A stretch of 64,000 bases of DNA, taken from contig JAFIGT010000001.1 of the NCBI GenBank assembly GCA_017849585.1, forward strand, positions 1 to 64,000, written 5' to 3'. Made by a program: the position numbers and the translations under genes. The DNA comes from Verrucomicrobium sp. GTDB lineage: Bacteria > Verrucomicrobiota > Verrucomicrobiia > Methylacidiphilales > UBA1321. The stretch's first letter is position 1. Every line of letters starts with the position of its first letter. The notes under the pieces were generated by a model. That model worked only from the letters and a program-made list of their open reading frames with translations. It had not been told where the DNA came from and did not search any database. Of this stretch, positions 37,532-46,545 are shown piece after piece.

Positions 37532-38331
37532 AAAATTTCCTCCACCTGATCAAGTCGGTTCTGAATGCCCTGGAAATTCGACCACTTCTCACGTTCAGAG
37601 CCATTTCTCACCTACCCAGTTTTGCCCGTGACTGGTCCCGATTAAATTCATTGCGGAGCAACTCGGACATCTGGCCGCTGGGTGAACTACGTCCCTGCCT
37701 GACCGATTTCGATCAAGAATCCGGCCAGGCAACTGGAGACTATTTTCATCAGGATCTATACGTGGCTCAGAAAATCTACGAACGCCGCCCGATCCGTCAC
37801 GTCGACGTCGGATCGCGTATCGATGGTTTTGTCGCCCATGTTGCCAGCTTCCGCCAGATCGAAGTTCTCGACATTCGGCCATTAATCTCAAAAGTTCCGC
37901 ACATCCAGTTCTCTCAACTAGATCTGATGCAACCGCTCCCTCCCGAACGATTGAGTTGCTGCGACTCTCTTTCCTGCTTGCATACTCTGGAACATTTCGG
38001 ATTGGGCCGATATAGCGATACAATTGACCCCAATGGCTATAAGATCGGTTTTGCTCATCTCGTGCAACTCCTCAAGCCTGCAGGCATCTTCTACTTCTCA
38101 GTCCCCATCGGCCCGCAACGCATTGAATTCAATGCGCACCGCGTATTTTCCATTCAGCATCTACTCGATTTATTCCAGCAGTATTCACTGGAAATTCTGC
38201 GATTTTCCTATGTGAACGATGCGGGAGATTTAATCGCCGATGCACTACTCTCCCCCGATCTGATCCAGAACAATTGCCATGTCCATTATGGCTGTGGCAT
38301 CTTCGAGCTCAGAAAAACATCCACCCAATAG
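37528..38331 (+). CDS. DUF268 family protein (methyltransferase-like)
   Basis: 267 residues. It matches DUF268: ATGDYFHQDLYVAQKIYERRPIRHVDVGSRIDGFVAHVASF, then CCDSLSCLHTLEHFGLGRYSDTIDPNGYKIGF, then YFSVPIGPQRIEFNAHRVFSI. The first block resembles the SAM-binding motif I (H-V-D-V-G-S-R-I-D-G-F), so it may be a degenerate or unusual methyltransferase. It is found in polysaccharide gene clusters of many bacteria with no assigned reaction. It is coupled by a 4-bp overlap to the GT11-like gene and followed 8 bp later by a GT2 enzyme. These three look like one transcript. Confidence 0.8.
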   Translation: MKNFLHLIKSVLNALEIRPLLTFRAISHLPSFARDWSRLNSLRSNSDIWPLGELRPCLTDFDQESGQATGDYFHQDLYVAQKIYERRPIRHVDVGSRIDGFVAHVASFRQIEVLDIRPLISKVPHIQFSQLDLMQPLPPERLSCCDSLSCLHTLEHFGLGRYSDTIDPNGYKIGFAHLVQLLKPAGIFYFSVPIGPQRIEFNAHRVFSIQHLLDLFQQYSLEILRFSYVNDAGDLIADALLSPDLIQNNCHVHYGCGIFELRKTSTQ

Positions 38332-38339
38332 AGAGTACC

Positions 38340-39221
38340 ATGTCCACATCCTCTCCACTTTTTTCGGTGTGCATCCCTGTCTACAACGGAGAAAAATTCA
38401 TCCGTGCCGCCATCGATTCCGTATTGGCGCAGACGTTCACGGACTGGGAACTCGTTGTGGTCGACGACGCCAGCACGGACAAAACCTGGGAGATCCTGCA
38501 GGAGTACCAATCCCATCCGAATATTCATCTCGGACGCAATGAGCGGAATTCTGGCGTCGGTCATACCTGCAATCAATGCCTGAAGTTTACTTCGGGTCAC
38601 TGGATGGCACTACTCGCCGCCGATGACGCTTATCTCCCTCACGCATTGGAAATCATGCACCGTGAAATTTCCAAACGACCAAAAATGGCCGTCTGGATTC
38701 ATGCCCAGTTATGTCATGGAATGGACCGGGAACCATCCATACCACGAGTTTTTACGCAGCCTCGTGAAATGCGCGCCCAGGAATTCGCAGAACGGCTCTA
38801 CTTGCGAGGCGGCTGCTTTGGCGTAATGAGCAGTTTTGCCTGCGATCTCGATTGCTATCGAAAGACATGCACGCATTTGTTCTGGGAAAACACACCTCAT
38901 ACGGACGGCGATTTTTGGATGCGACTGATGCTCCAAAATCTGAACCGGACTGCCTTCTATACCCCCGAAGTACTGGTCAAAGTCCTGATCCACAACAATT
39001 CGCTCAGCTTATCGGAGGAAGCCGCAGGTCGGGAAATCACTGAAATCTTTAATGCTACAGCGAATTCAGCTACAGCACCCTGGCGTCGCACCGTGCAGTT
39101 ACGTCAATTCGCTCGAATGATCTGGGTCTGGCTCAAGTATTTCCACCGCATTCCCCGAAATCGGAAAGATTGCCTCATCCGACCATGCCAGATACTCCTG
39201 AGGGAAATCACTAGATTCTAG
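38340..39221 (+). CDS. Glycosyltransferase family 2 protein
   Basis: 293 residues from ATG 38340 (MSTSSPLFSVCIPVYNGEKF). GT-A features: VCIPVYNGEKFIRAAIDSVLAQTFTDWELVVVDDASTDKTWEIL, then the DxD-type metal motif LLAADDAYLPHALEIM, and later the acceptor block FWENTPHTDGDFWMRLMLQNLNRTAF. The C-terminal 50 residues carry a basic amphipathic segment but no clear transmembrane helix. The enzyme should add a sugar from a nucleotide sugar to a growing glycan. Third gene of the cluster; converges with plsC. Confidence 0.88.
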   Translation: MSTSSPLFSVCIPVYNGEKFIRAAIDSVLAQTFTDWELVVVDDASTDKTWEILQEYQSHPNIHLGRNERNSGVGHTCNQCLKFTSGHWMALLAADDAYLPHALEIMHREISKRPKMAVWIHAQLCHGMDREPSIPRVFTQPREMRAQEFAERLYLRGGCFGVMSSFACDLDCYRKTCTHLFWENTPHTDGDFWMRLMLQNLNRTAFYTPEVLVKVLIHNNSLSLSEEAAGREITEIFNATANSATAPWRRTVQLRQFARMIWVWLKYFHRIPRNRKDCLIRPCQILLREITRF

Positions 39222-39229
39222 CCAGCCTT

Positions 39230-39829
39230 TTATTCCAGCTTCCCTATCTCTTCCATCATCCGCTTCGCGAGCGCTTCGTAATCTTCCTTGCCGAGCCCTT
39301 TTCCGGAGGGCGGCAGGAACGGTTTGCCGATCACGATCCGCAGCGGGTGATAAGTCAGCATTTTGTGATGACGCGACAGTGCTTCAAACGTACCAAAAAC
39401 CCGCACCGGCAGAATCGGCACTTGCGCTTTGCACGCGACAAAACCCGCGCCCGATTCCGCTGCCTGCAGCGAACCATCCGGGCTGCGCGTGCCCTCAGGA
39501 AAGAGGAGCACCATCTCGCCGTCCTTCAGCATATTGATGATGCGCCGCAGTCCGGGCAGATCGGCATTGTCGCGATCAATCGGCAACGAATTGCAATGCG
39601 GCAGGAGCCAGTCCATGACCGGCGGCTTGAACAGGGTTTTGCGTGCGAGGAAATACATCTCGCGGCCAATGGCCCACCCGACCGTCGTGGGATCGAAAAA
39701 ACTCACATGGTTCGACACAACGAGACAACCGCCCATCGGCACATTCTCCCGTCCCTCAATCCGCGCATGAAACAGATTGAGCGTGACGGCTTCAACGATC
39801 TTGTAGGCAAATCGGTAAAAGGGACGCAT
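39230..39829 (-). CDS. plsC: 1-acyl-sn-glycerol-3-phosphate acyltransferase
   Basis: 199 residues. Canonical motifs: VVSNHVSFFDPT (HX4D), LPIDRDNADLPGLRRI, LLFPEGTRSPDGSLQ and VPILPVRVFGTFEA. It makes phosphatidic acid from lysophosphatidic acid at the inner membrane. It follows cmk and a glycosyltransferase on the same strand with a 16-bp gap after the glycosyltransferase; cmk-plsC neighbourhoods occur in many bacteria. A second, variant acyltransferase is at 1941-2759. The intact FPEGTRS motif makes this the better candidate for the housekeeping enzyme. Confidence 0.9.
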   Translation of the reverse strand: MRPFYRFAYKIVEAVTLNLFHARIEGRENVPMGGCLVVSNHVSFFDPTTVGWAIGREMYFLARKTLFKPPVMDWLLPHCNSLPIDRDNADLPGLRRIINMLKDGEMVLLFPEGTRSPDGSLQAAESGAGFVACKAQVPILPVRVFGTFEALSRHHKMLTYHPLRIVIGKPFLPPSGKGLGKEDYEALAKRMMEEIGKLE

Positions 39830-39845
39830 GAACTGAACTCCGTAC

Positions 39846-41876
39846 TTATTGCAGTAAAACTTGAGCCGGTTCCACGAGCGGAATCGGTCCGCTCAAGGCC
39901 GCGCGCAAATCCTCGGCGCTGAGTTGATAAACAAAAATGGAATGATTGATGTTCGCCAGCGGCTTGCGGTCCTGGGTCCGCAGCCAGGCACACAGCCGCG
40001 CCACGCGCAGGCGGGGAAATTCCACCAGCAGCTTTTGCACTCCCTGCGCCGAATAACGCGCCTCCAGTTGCCGCATCGCCTCCGGATTTTTCTCCGCTGC
40101 CTGAATCTCCTTCATGATCGCGGACTGCGCTTGATACGCCTGCTCATAACGCGAGGACCACGGGCCGTAGCAGTACAAATACACGCCCTGCAAATGCGTC
40201 ACGCTGACGGCATACAACCCCGGCAACAAGGGCGGTACCGGCCCGATCGGCACGCGGTCGGTGAAGCCCGGCAATTGCGTCGCCTGGATTTTGTAATACT
40301 CCGGCCGGGCCATGCCAAAATAGAGCAAATACACCGGCGTCTTGCCGTCTTCGTAGCCCTTCTCGTGCAGCCAGTCTTTCAGCGCGGGCAAATCCTGTCC
40401 CCAGTCGAGCGAGCTATCGACGAGATGCCGGTAACCATTCGCAGGACCACCGGCGAACTCATTGAAATAGGTCAGGTAATTCGGACTCACCGCCACCGAC
40501 TCCGCCACATGCCATGCCAGCAAAACCGCCACAACCGCGCCCACCCAGCGGGTCCGCTGCGTGAACCACGCACCCGCCGCACCAGCAAAAATAAAGAGCG
40601 GCGCATACAGCGGCAGCAAATGCCGGTGGCCGATGTTCAAATTGCTCGTCAGCGAAAAGGCTCCATAAAAGAAAACCAGAATCGAGAGCGGCGCCGTGGC
40701 GTAAAGTCGTCCCAAAAAATACGCGCGCGCCTCGGCACTCGATTTCCGGCGAATCGCCCAGATAAACGCCACCACGGCCAGTACCAGTACGATCAGAAAA
40801 GGAATCGTTTCCTTCACGCTGAAGGCATAAGGGAAAAAGTTTTTGAAACCGACGAGACTGAACTCCCCATTGAGAAAACTCTGCCGCGCCCCGCTCATGC
40901 GCGAGACCATGGCCGCGCCAAACAGGTACGACTCCGGGAACCATTGACCGATCCGCAGCCAACCGACCACGTCGCTCACAAAACCCGGCTTCGCCAGGGC
41001 GTACTCCCACCCGCCGGGAAAAAGCCGATCGATGCCGTACGTTCCCGTCGCAAATGCCGAGTAGCGGAAACCAAATGCGGCCCAGATCAGCAACCACACC
41101 ACAATCACCTGTGCCAGAATTACGCCGCCGAAGATCAACAACTTCGCCGACATCCTGCGCACCGGATGCTTCTCCATTCCCTGCACCGCCAACGGCTCCG
41201 GATTGCGCAAACGCACGAGCAACAACATCAAGCCCATCGGGATGATCAATACGCCGGAAATCTTCGACAAAAACAACCCCGCCAACGCCGCCGCGCTCAG
41301 CGCCACATTCCATCCATCGACCCGGTGCAGCACGCGCCACAGCGCTCCCATCGCCGCGAGGAAAAAGAAACTGACCATCATATCCGACGCCACCAGCGGA
41401 CCGTGCGCCAGGATCGTCGGACAGAAAGCAAAAAGCGCCACGCTCACCAACGCCCCCACCGCGCCGAAAAGCGAGCGCGACCACACATAAATAATCGCGC
41501 CAGTCGCCACAATGAGCAGCGCCATCATCGCCCGGCCACTGTAGAGCAGCGCATCGGCATCGTTGCCGACCTGAAAGAATAATTGATCCGCGATGTTGTA
41601 CACGTTCGAAACGTGCCACTCGTCCTGATTTGTGCTCGGAAACCGGTCGTTGCGCCACAGCGATGGCAGGGCCGCCCAGCGCTGCGACAGATTGCCATTG
41701 TCCGGCACCAACCGGTAATCGTCCTTCAACCAGATGCCGTAGCCCCCGGCCAGATGCCCGATCTCGTCGAACGTGACCGATTTATGCGCCACGCCGAACA
41801 GCGCCATCGCGTATGCGGCGAGCAAAAGAAAACCGGCCAGATAGGGTGATTTGAAAAATCGTTCCAGCCGGTTCAT
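39846..41876 (-). CDS. GT39/ArnT-like membrane glycosyltransferase
   Basis: 676 residues, with about 10-12 predicted membrane helices in the first 450. The N-terminal loop has KSVTFDEIGHLAGGYGIW (the acidic 'DE' pair of GT-C enzymes) followed by SQRWAALPSLW, a combination common in this protein-mannosyltransferase-like subgroup. The C-terminal 200 residues are periplasmic and soluble (LKDWLHEKGYEDGKTPVYLLYFGMARPEYYKIQA). Such enzymes use polyprenyl-phosphate sugars to modify proteins or lipids outside the inner membrane. It lies between cmk and plsC on the same strand, with gaps of 18 and 16 bp, so it probably shares their transcript. Confidence 0.85.
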   Translation of the reverse strand: MNRLERFFKSPYLAGFLLLAAYAMALFGVAHKSVTFDEIGHLAGGYGIWLKDDYRLVPDNGNLSQRWAALPSLWRNDRFPSTNQDEWHVSNVYNIADQLFFQVGNDADALLYSGRAMMALLIVATGAIIYVWSRSLFGAVGALVSVALFAFCPTILAHGPLVASDMMVSFFFLAAMGALWRVLHRVDGWNVALSAAALAGLFLSKISGVLIIPMGLMLLLVRLRNPEPLAVQGMEKHPVRRMSAKLLIFGGVILAQVIVVWLLIWAAFGFRYSAFATGTYGIDRLFPGGWEYALAKPGFVSDVVGWLRIGQWFPESYLFGAAMVSRMSGARQSFLNGEFSLVGFKNFFPYAFSVKETIPFLIVLVLAVVAFIWAIRRKSSAEARAYFLGRLYATAPLSILVFFYGAFSLTSNLNIGHRHLLPLYAPLFIFAGAAGAWFTQRTRWVGAVVAVLLAWHVAESVAVSPNYLTYFNEFAGGPANGYRHLVDSSLDWGQDLPALKDWLHEKGYEDGKTPVYLLYFGMARPEYYKIQATQLPGFTDRVPIGPVPPLLPGLYAVSVTHLQGVYLYCYGPWSSRYEQAYQAQSAIMKEIQAAEKNPEAMRQLEARYSAQGVQKLLVEFPRLRVARLCAWLRTQDRKPLANINHSIFVYQLSAEDLRAALSGPIPLVEPAQVLLQ

Positions 41877-41894
41877 ACCCGTGTCCTTTGCGGT

Positions 41895-42542
41895 TTACTT
41901 CACCGGCTTCATGCCGACGCGCTTCACCTGCTCGATCGCCTGCCCCACCACTTCGGCCACGCCGAGATAGCTGCTGTCGATCAGGAAGGCATCCTCCGCC
42001 CGCGCCAAAGGCGACGCCGCGCGCGCGCGATCTTCCTTGTCCCGCTTGGCGATCACATCCGCCTCGCCCTGCTTGTTGCGGCGTGCCTCACGCACGGCCG
42101 GGTCAGCATCGATGAAAAGTTTGCACGGCGACTTTGGAAACACCACCGTGCCGATATCGCGCCCTTCCATGACGAGCGGAGCCTGCGCCGCCAGCGCCTG
42201 TTGCGCCGCCACCAGAATCTGGCGCACGAGTGGCACCGAGGCCACCTTCGAAACGGCATCATTCACACGACCATCGCGCACATGCGGCAACGGATCCACA
42301 CCATCGATACGGAAGAACGTCTCACCATCCTTCACCCAGCACTCAGTCTTGGCCTGCTTGATGGCCGCTTCGACCGCCGCCGGTTCCAGGATATTGACAC
42401 CCTTTTCAAGCATCCACCAGGTGACCGCACGATACATCACCCCGGTATTCACGTAGGTATAACCCAACTGCGCGGCGATTTCCTTCGCCACGGTGCTTTT
42501 GCCTGACGCCGCAGGCCCATCGATTGCGATCACTGGATACAT
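41895..42542 (-). CDS. cmk: Cytidylate kinase
   Basis: 215 residues. The P-loop is AIDGPAASGKSTVAKEIA at about 6-23. The CMP-binding region contains YVNTGVMYRAVTWW, and later blocks are VMEGRDIGTVVFP (here V-M-E-G-R-D-I-G) and NKQGEADVIAKRDKEDRARAASPLARAEDAFLIDSSYL. It phosphorylates CMP and dCMP to diphosphates. It is downstream of aroA by 63 bp, in the region containing a GTCAAAA-type repeat, and upstream of the GT39 gene. The order hisC-tyrA-aroA-cmk-plsC suggests one long transcription unit. Confidence 0.96.
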   Translation of the reverse strand: MYPVIAIDGPAASGKSTVAKEIAAQLGYTYVNTGVMYRAVTWWMLEKGVNILEPAAVEAAIKQAKTECWVKDGETFFRIDGVDPLPHVRDGRVNDAVSKVASVPLVRQILVAAQQALAAQAPLVMEGRDIGTVVFPKSPCKLFIDADPAVREARRNKQGEADVIAKRDKEDRARAASPLARAEDAFLIDSSYLGVAEVVGQAIEQVKRVGMKPVK

Positions 42543-42544
42543 AA

Positions 42545-42590
42545 ATTTAAGTCAAACTTCCAAAGTTAAAGGTCAAAACGAAAGGCCGGA
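42545..42590. repeat. GTCAAAA-type repeat between aroA and cmk
   Basis: Short units of gtcaaac / gttaaag / gtcaaaacg, ending cgaaaggc, the same pattern as at 48723. No partner arm is clear here. Confidence 0.4.
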
Positions 42591-42605
42591 GCTCGAAGTC
42601 CCAAA

Positions 42606-43982
42606 TTACTTTCCATCGCCGCCGGACTTCGCCATCCGCATGACCGAGTCCGTCATCGAACCGAGTCGCACCGAAGTCTGATCCGTGAGTTCATTCAAGT
42701 CCTTCACGAAGGTCGGGTACGACGTCGCGATGCAACCCGTGTCCACGATGCGGGTCGGCCCCTGTGCGAACAGCGCCAGAATCGCGCACGACATCGCCAC
42801 GCGATGATCGCCAAAACTCTTTACCTGCGCTCCCGTCAACTTCGCGCCGCCCTGAATGATCATACCATCCGGCTTTTCCTCCACCGGCACGCCAAAGGCG
42901 CGCAGGCATTCTGCCATCGCGGCGATGCGATCGGTTTCTTTCACGCGCAATTCCTCCGCGTTCGAAATCACCGTCTCGCCTTCCGCCAACGCGGCAGCCA
43001 CCGCGAGAATCGGTAATTCATCAATCACATTGGCGATCTCGTCGCCGCCGATCTGCGTGCCCTTCAACTGACGGCCCACCACCTGCAACGTGCCGTACGG
43101 CTCCGCCACATTGGCTTCCACCGTCTCGCGAATCTGCCCGCCCATGCGCAACAGGACGCTGAGCAAACCGGTACGCGTCGGGTTCAAGCCGAGCTGCGTG
43201 ATCGTCAACGCCGCGCCGGGCATCGCCGCCGCCGCCACGATCCAGAAGGCCGCCGACGAGAAATCGCCCGGTACCAGCAAATCATTTCCGTGCAGCGTCG
43301 TCCCGCCGAGAATGCGCAACGTGCGTCCCTCCTTGGCGAGGGGCGCATGGAAATGATCGAACAATCGCTCGGTGTGATCGCGGCTCTGCGTCGGCTCGGT
43401 AACGGACGTTGCTCCGCTGGCGAAAAGACCCGCCAGCAACAAACACGTCTTCAACTGCGCGCTCGCAATCGGTGATTGATAATCGATGCCTTTGAGCGGT
43501 CGGCCATTGATCTGCAGCGGCGCGCAACCCTTCGGTCCCTCGCCCTTGATATCCGCGCCCATCTTGGCCAGCGGATCAATGATGCGCTTCATCGGACGAC
43601 CCGACAGTGAACGGTCCCCGAACAGCACCGAGCGGAACGATTGCCCCGCCAGCACCCCCGCGAGCAAACGCATCGCCGTGCCGGAGTTGCCGCAATCGAT
43701 CGGCTCGAACGTGGGACGCAGCTTTCCACCCACGCCATGCACCAGCAACGTCGTGCGATCGATCACCTCGATCGAACAACCCAGCGCCTGCATCGCCGCG
43801 AGCGTGCACAGGCAATCTTCCCCGGGTAAAAAATTCGTGATGTGACTCGGCCCATCGGCGAGCCCGCCAAAGATGACAGCGCGGTGGGAGATGCTCTTAT
43901 CCCCCGGCATGCGCACTTCGCCCTCAATGCGGCGCGAGGGTTGCACGACCAGAACCTGTTCCGAATGTCCGTTGGAGCTCAT
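42606..43982 (-). CDS. aroA: 3-phosphoshikimate 1-carboxyvinyltransferase (EPSP synthase)
   Basis: 458 residues. Residues about 24-34 read RMPGDKSISHR; the shikimate- and PEP-site motifs FLPGEDCLCTLAAMQALG, DCGNSGTAMRLLAG and the C-terminal KSFGDHRVAMSCAILAL are all present. It joins shikimate 3-phosphate and PEP in the aromatic pathway, in the cytosol. The last 25 residues (PTFVKDLNELTDQTS...) resemble other bacterial forms, with a short extra tail. It lies 21 bp after tyrA on the same strand, within the hisC-tyrA-aroA-cmk run. Confidence 0.97.
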   Translation of the reverse strand: MSSNGHSEQVLVVQPSRRIEGEVRMPGDKSISHRAVIFGGLADGPSHITNFLPGEDCLCTLAAMQALGCSIEVIDRTTLLVHGVGGKLRPTFEPIDCGNSGTAMRLLAGVLAGQSFRSVLFGDRSLSGRPMKRIIDPLAKMGADIKGEGPKGCAPLQINGRPLKGIDYQSPIASAQLKTCLLLAGLFASGATSVTEPTQSRDHTERLFDHFHAPLAKEGRTLRILGGTTLHGNDLLVPGDFSSAAFWIVAAAAMPGAALTITQLGLNPTRTGLLSVLLRMGGQIRETVEANVAEPYGTLQVVGRQLKGTQIGGDEIANVIDELPILAVAAALAEGETVISNAEELRVKETDRIAAMAECLRAFGVPVEEKPDGMIIQGGAKLTGAQVKSFGDHRVAMSCAILALFAQGPTRIVDTGCIATSYPTFVKDLNELTDQTSVRLGSMTDSVMRMAKSGGDGK

Positions 43983-44003
43983 AATTAAACGTAATCGCGC
44001 GGC

Positions 44004-44855
44004 CTATTTTTTCTGACCACCCAATTGGCAGCGCACATGGTTGGCTTGGGCGAGCAGTTCATGCAATCCTTTTTCATCCCCCGATTGCAATTGGGTCCGG
44101 GCCTGTTCCAGCGTGGAAATCAACCGTCCCAGCACCGATTCCAGCGCCGTGCGATTGGAGAGCAAAATATCGGTCCACATCGGAGGCGGACCCGCCGCCA
44201 CGCGCGTGGTATCGCGAAAACCGTTTCCGATCAGAGCCAGACTCTCCGTGCTCGCCGACTGCACCAGCGCCGCCGCCACGAGATGCGGCAGGTGGCTGAT
44301 CTGCGCGACGAGTTGATCGTGCACCAGCGGATCGAGCGACAGCACCCGGCAGCCAAGCGCGGTCCACAATTGCGTGGCAATCTCCACCGCTTGCAGATCC
44401 GTGTTTTCCGTCGGCGTGACGATTGAAACCGAGCGCTCGAAAAGATCGGCGCGCGCGGCGGCGAATCCCGCTTGCTCGCTGCCCGCCATCGGGTGACTAC
44501 CCACCCAGCGAGCCTTACCATGGAAAAGCGGTTCGAGCGCTTGCACGACGCAGCCCTTCACACTACCCACGTCGGTCACGACCGCAAACGGATCGAGCGC
44601 GGGTGAAATTGTCTCCGCCAGCGACGGCATGGCTCCTATAGGTGTACAGAAAATCACCACTTCCGCATCTTCCACCGCCTGCCGCGGATCCGTGAACATC
44701 TGATCAGTCACCCCGGCACGGCGCGCTCCTTCGAGCGACTGCTCGCTGCGACCGTAGAGCGAAATCTCCGCCGCCAGTTGGCGTTCGCGCAAGGCCAGTG
44801 CAATGGAACCGCCCAGCAATCCCGGCCCGAGGATGGCGACTTTCGAGAATTTCAT
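44004..44855 (-). CDS. tyrA: Prephenate dehydrogenase
   Basis: 283 residues. The NAD(P) Rossmann motif GPGLLGGSIALALRE is at about 10-24, and the prephenate-site blocks are FCTPIGAMPSLAETI, DVGSVKGCVVQALEPLF, GSHPMAGSEQAGFAAA (with the catalytic His) and HDQLVAQISHLPHLVAAALV. It is the class without an ACT domain and without a fused chorismate mutase. It makes 4-hydroxyphenylpyruvate for tyrosine synthesis (or acts on arogenate). Its place between hisC and aroA means the aminotransferase upstream probably serves tyrosine and phenylalanine as well as histidine. Confidence 0.93.
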   Translation of the reverse strand: MKFSKVAILGPGLLGGSIALALRERQLAAEISLYGRSEQSLEGARRAGVTDQMFTDPRQAVEDAEVVIFCTPIGAMPSLAETISPALDPFAVVTDVGSVKGCVVQALEPLFHGKARWVGSHPMAGSEQAGFAAARADLFERSVSIVTPTENTDLQAVEIATQLWTALGCRVLSLDPLVHDQLVAQISHLPHLVAAALVQSASTESLALIGNGFRDTTRVAAGPPPMWTDILLSNRTALESVLGRLISTLEQARTQLQSGDEKGLHELLAQANHVRCQLGGQKK

Positions 44856-44873
44856 CCGTGCTCCGATGTCCGG

Positions 44874-45998
44874 CTAGCCTTTGATGGCGGCGGGCAATTC
44901 CTCGAGGAAACGGTCGATCTGCTGCGGCGTGCCAATGCTCACACGAACGTGCTTCGGCAGACGGTAGCTGACCATCGAACGGACAATGATGCCCTTCTTG
45001 AGCAAGCGATTGAAGACGCCCGCCGCATCGCCGACATCGACAAGCACAAAGTTTGCGTGCGAGGGGATGTAATTCAGTCCCATCTGCTTGAAAGCCGCTT
45101 CCATCTTCGCGCGACCTTCATCCGTGATCTGGCGCGTGCGCTTCTGGTGTTCGTCGTCCTTCAACGCGGCCAACGCCCCCACCTGGGCGATCAGGTTGGC
45201 ATTGAACGGCTGACGCGCGCGCTGCAGCAAGTCCGCCAGAGCGGCCGGTGCGAGACCATAACCGATGCGCAGACCCGCGAGGCCCTGAATCTTGGAGAAC
45301 GTCCGCATGAGGACGATCTTGTGGCCTTCCTTCACGTAACGAACCGTGTCGGGCGGATTCTCGAGAAACTCGTAGTACGCCTCGTCGAGCACCGCGATGA
45401 CATGCGAGGGCAATTTCTGGATGAACTCCTCAAGCGCCTCGTTACTCACGCGCGTGCCAGTCGGATTATTCGGGCTGGTGATAAACACGAGCCGCGTCTG
45501 CGGCTTGATCGCTTCCAGCATCAACTTCAGGTCGATCTGGAACGTACCGTCCGCGTTATCCTCAACCTTCGTGCAACGCAGTCCGAAGAGCTGCGCCATG
45601 AGTTCGTACACGGCGAAAGAGTTCTTCGACGTGATGACCTCATGCACGCCGGGCCGGGTGAAGGTGTGAAAAAGCAGCTCGATGATTTCATTCGAACCGT
45701 TGCCAAGCACCACATTCTCGCGCGACAGGCCGAACTTCTCGGCAATGCCGTTGCGGAGATGATAGCCGCCACCATCCGGATAGAAATGGGACTTGGAAAG
45801 GGCGTCCCGCATGGCGGCCACGGCCAGAGGCGACGGACCCAACGGATTTTCGTTCGATGCCAGCTTGATGATCGACGCCGGTTCTAGGCCCAATTCACGC
45901 GCCACGTCGTCAATTGGCTTTCCCGGTTCGTACGGCACCAAGTCCAGCAAGTCCTGGTTGGCTAAATCTCGGATATCAATCATGGAACTTCCGAGCAT
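44874..45998 (-). CDS. hisC: Histidinol-phosphate/aromatic aminotransferase
   Basis: 374 residues from ATG 45998, which has a GGGGGG-type site; ATG 45983 (MIDIRDLANQ) gives a start closer to other HisC proteins. The fold type I PLP lysine is in RTFSKIQGLAGLRIGYGLAP; other anchors are ASNENPLGPS, LGNGSNEIIELLF, FITSPNNPTGTRVS and VLDEAYYEF. The enzyme swaps amino groups between glutamate and histidinol phosphate. In several bacteria the hisC beside tyrA and aroA also transaminates prephenate-derived keto acids; the neighbours here fit that. It is the first gene of the minus-strand run. Confidence 0.92.
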   Translation of the reverse strand: MLGSSMIDIRDLANQDLLDLVPYEPGKPIDDVARELGLEPASIIKLASNENPLGPSPLAVAAMRDALSKSHFYPDGGGYHLRNGIAEKFGLSRENVVLGNGSNEIIELLFHTFTRPGVHEVITSKNSFAVYELMAQLFGLRCTKVEDNADGTFQIDLKLMLEAIKPQTRLVFITSPNNPTGTRVSNEALEEFIQKLPSHVIAVLDEAYYEFLENPPDTVRYVKEGHKIVLMRTFSKIQGLAGLRIGYGLAPAALADLLQRARQPFNANLIAQVGALAALKDDEHQKRTRQITDEGRAKMEAAFKQMGLNYIPSHANFVLVDVGDAAGVFNRLLKKGIIVRSMVSYRLPKHVRVSIGTPQQIDRFLEELPAAIKG

Positions 45999-46023
45999 GC
46001 CGCACCCACCCCCCTTTGTCCAG

Positions 46024-46038
46024 CCAGCGTGAGGCTGG
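46024..46038. repeat. Short palindromic REP-like unit (ccagc...gctgg)
   Basis: ccagcgtgaggctgg lies in the gap between the hisC start and a thioredoxin-like gene. It resembles the unit at 48111-48125. Confidence 0.4.
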
Positions 46039-46076
46039 ACCCTGTATTATTGCCGAAAGAAGGTCCCTTTATCGGC

Positions 46077-46523
46077 CTACTTCATCTTTTCGATCTCTTG
46101 GATATAGACAGAGGGACCGCCCTCCATGTAACCGTCGATCCGGCCAATTTCCTTGCCCGTGCTGTCAAGCACGACAAGATTCGGGTAGCCATTAATACCG
46201 TATTTCGCCTTCAAAGCCTGATTCTGCTTCTTGATATCATCAGACTGCATGCGTCCACGCGGGTAATCGAGCTCCACCAAGATCAGCTTTTGATCCGCAT
46301 ACTTCTCGAACTCCGAACGACTTAGCACATCCTCGTGGAGTTTCTTACACCACCCGCACCAATCCGAACCCGTGAAGAACAAAACCACCTTTTTGTTCTC
46401 CTTCTGCGCCAGCTCCAGCGCCCGCTCGTAATTTGTCTTCCACTCCGCCGCCGAAGCCATCATCAAGCCCAGCGTCAAAAACATGGCCAACATCAGTTGC
46501 CATGGCTCTGGTGTTTTCCTCAT
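46077..46523 (-). CDS. Secreted thioredoxin-like protein, copy 1
   Basis: 148 residues. Signal peptide about 1-26 (LMLAMFLTLGLMMASAAE). The thioredoxin-like fold follows: NKKVVLFFTGSDWCGWCKKLHEDVLSRSEF with the redox pair CGWC, and VELDYPRGRMQSDDIKKQNQALKAKYGINGYPNLVVLDSTGKEIGRIDGY, with the cis-Pro of GYPNLVV. The FTGSDWCGWC signature groups it with DsbD-gamma-like and thiol:disulphide interchange proteins of the periplasm. The paralogue is at 46546. It probably reduces or isomerises exported protein disulphides; its electron donor is not in the window. Confidence 0.88.
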   Translation of the reverse strand: MRKTPEPWQLMLAMFLTLGLMMASAAEWKTNYERALELAQKENKKVVLFFTGSDWCGWCKKLHEDVLSRSEFEKYADQKLILVELDYPRGRMQSDDIKKQNQALKAKYGINGYPNLVVLDSTGKEIGRIDGYMEGGPSVYIQEIEKMK

Positions 46524-46545
46524 GATCTCCCCCTTTGGACTCCAC

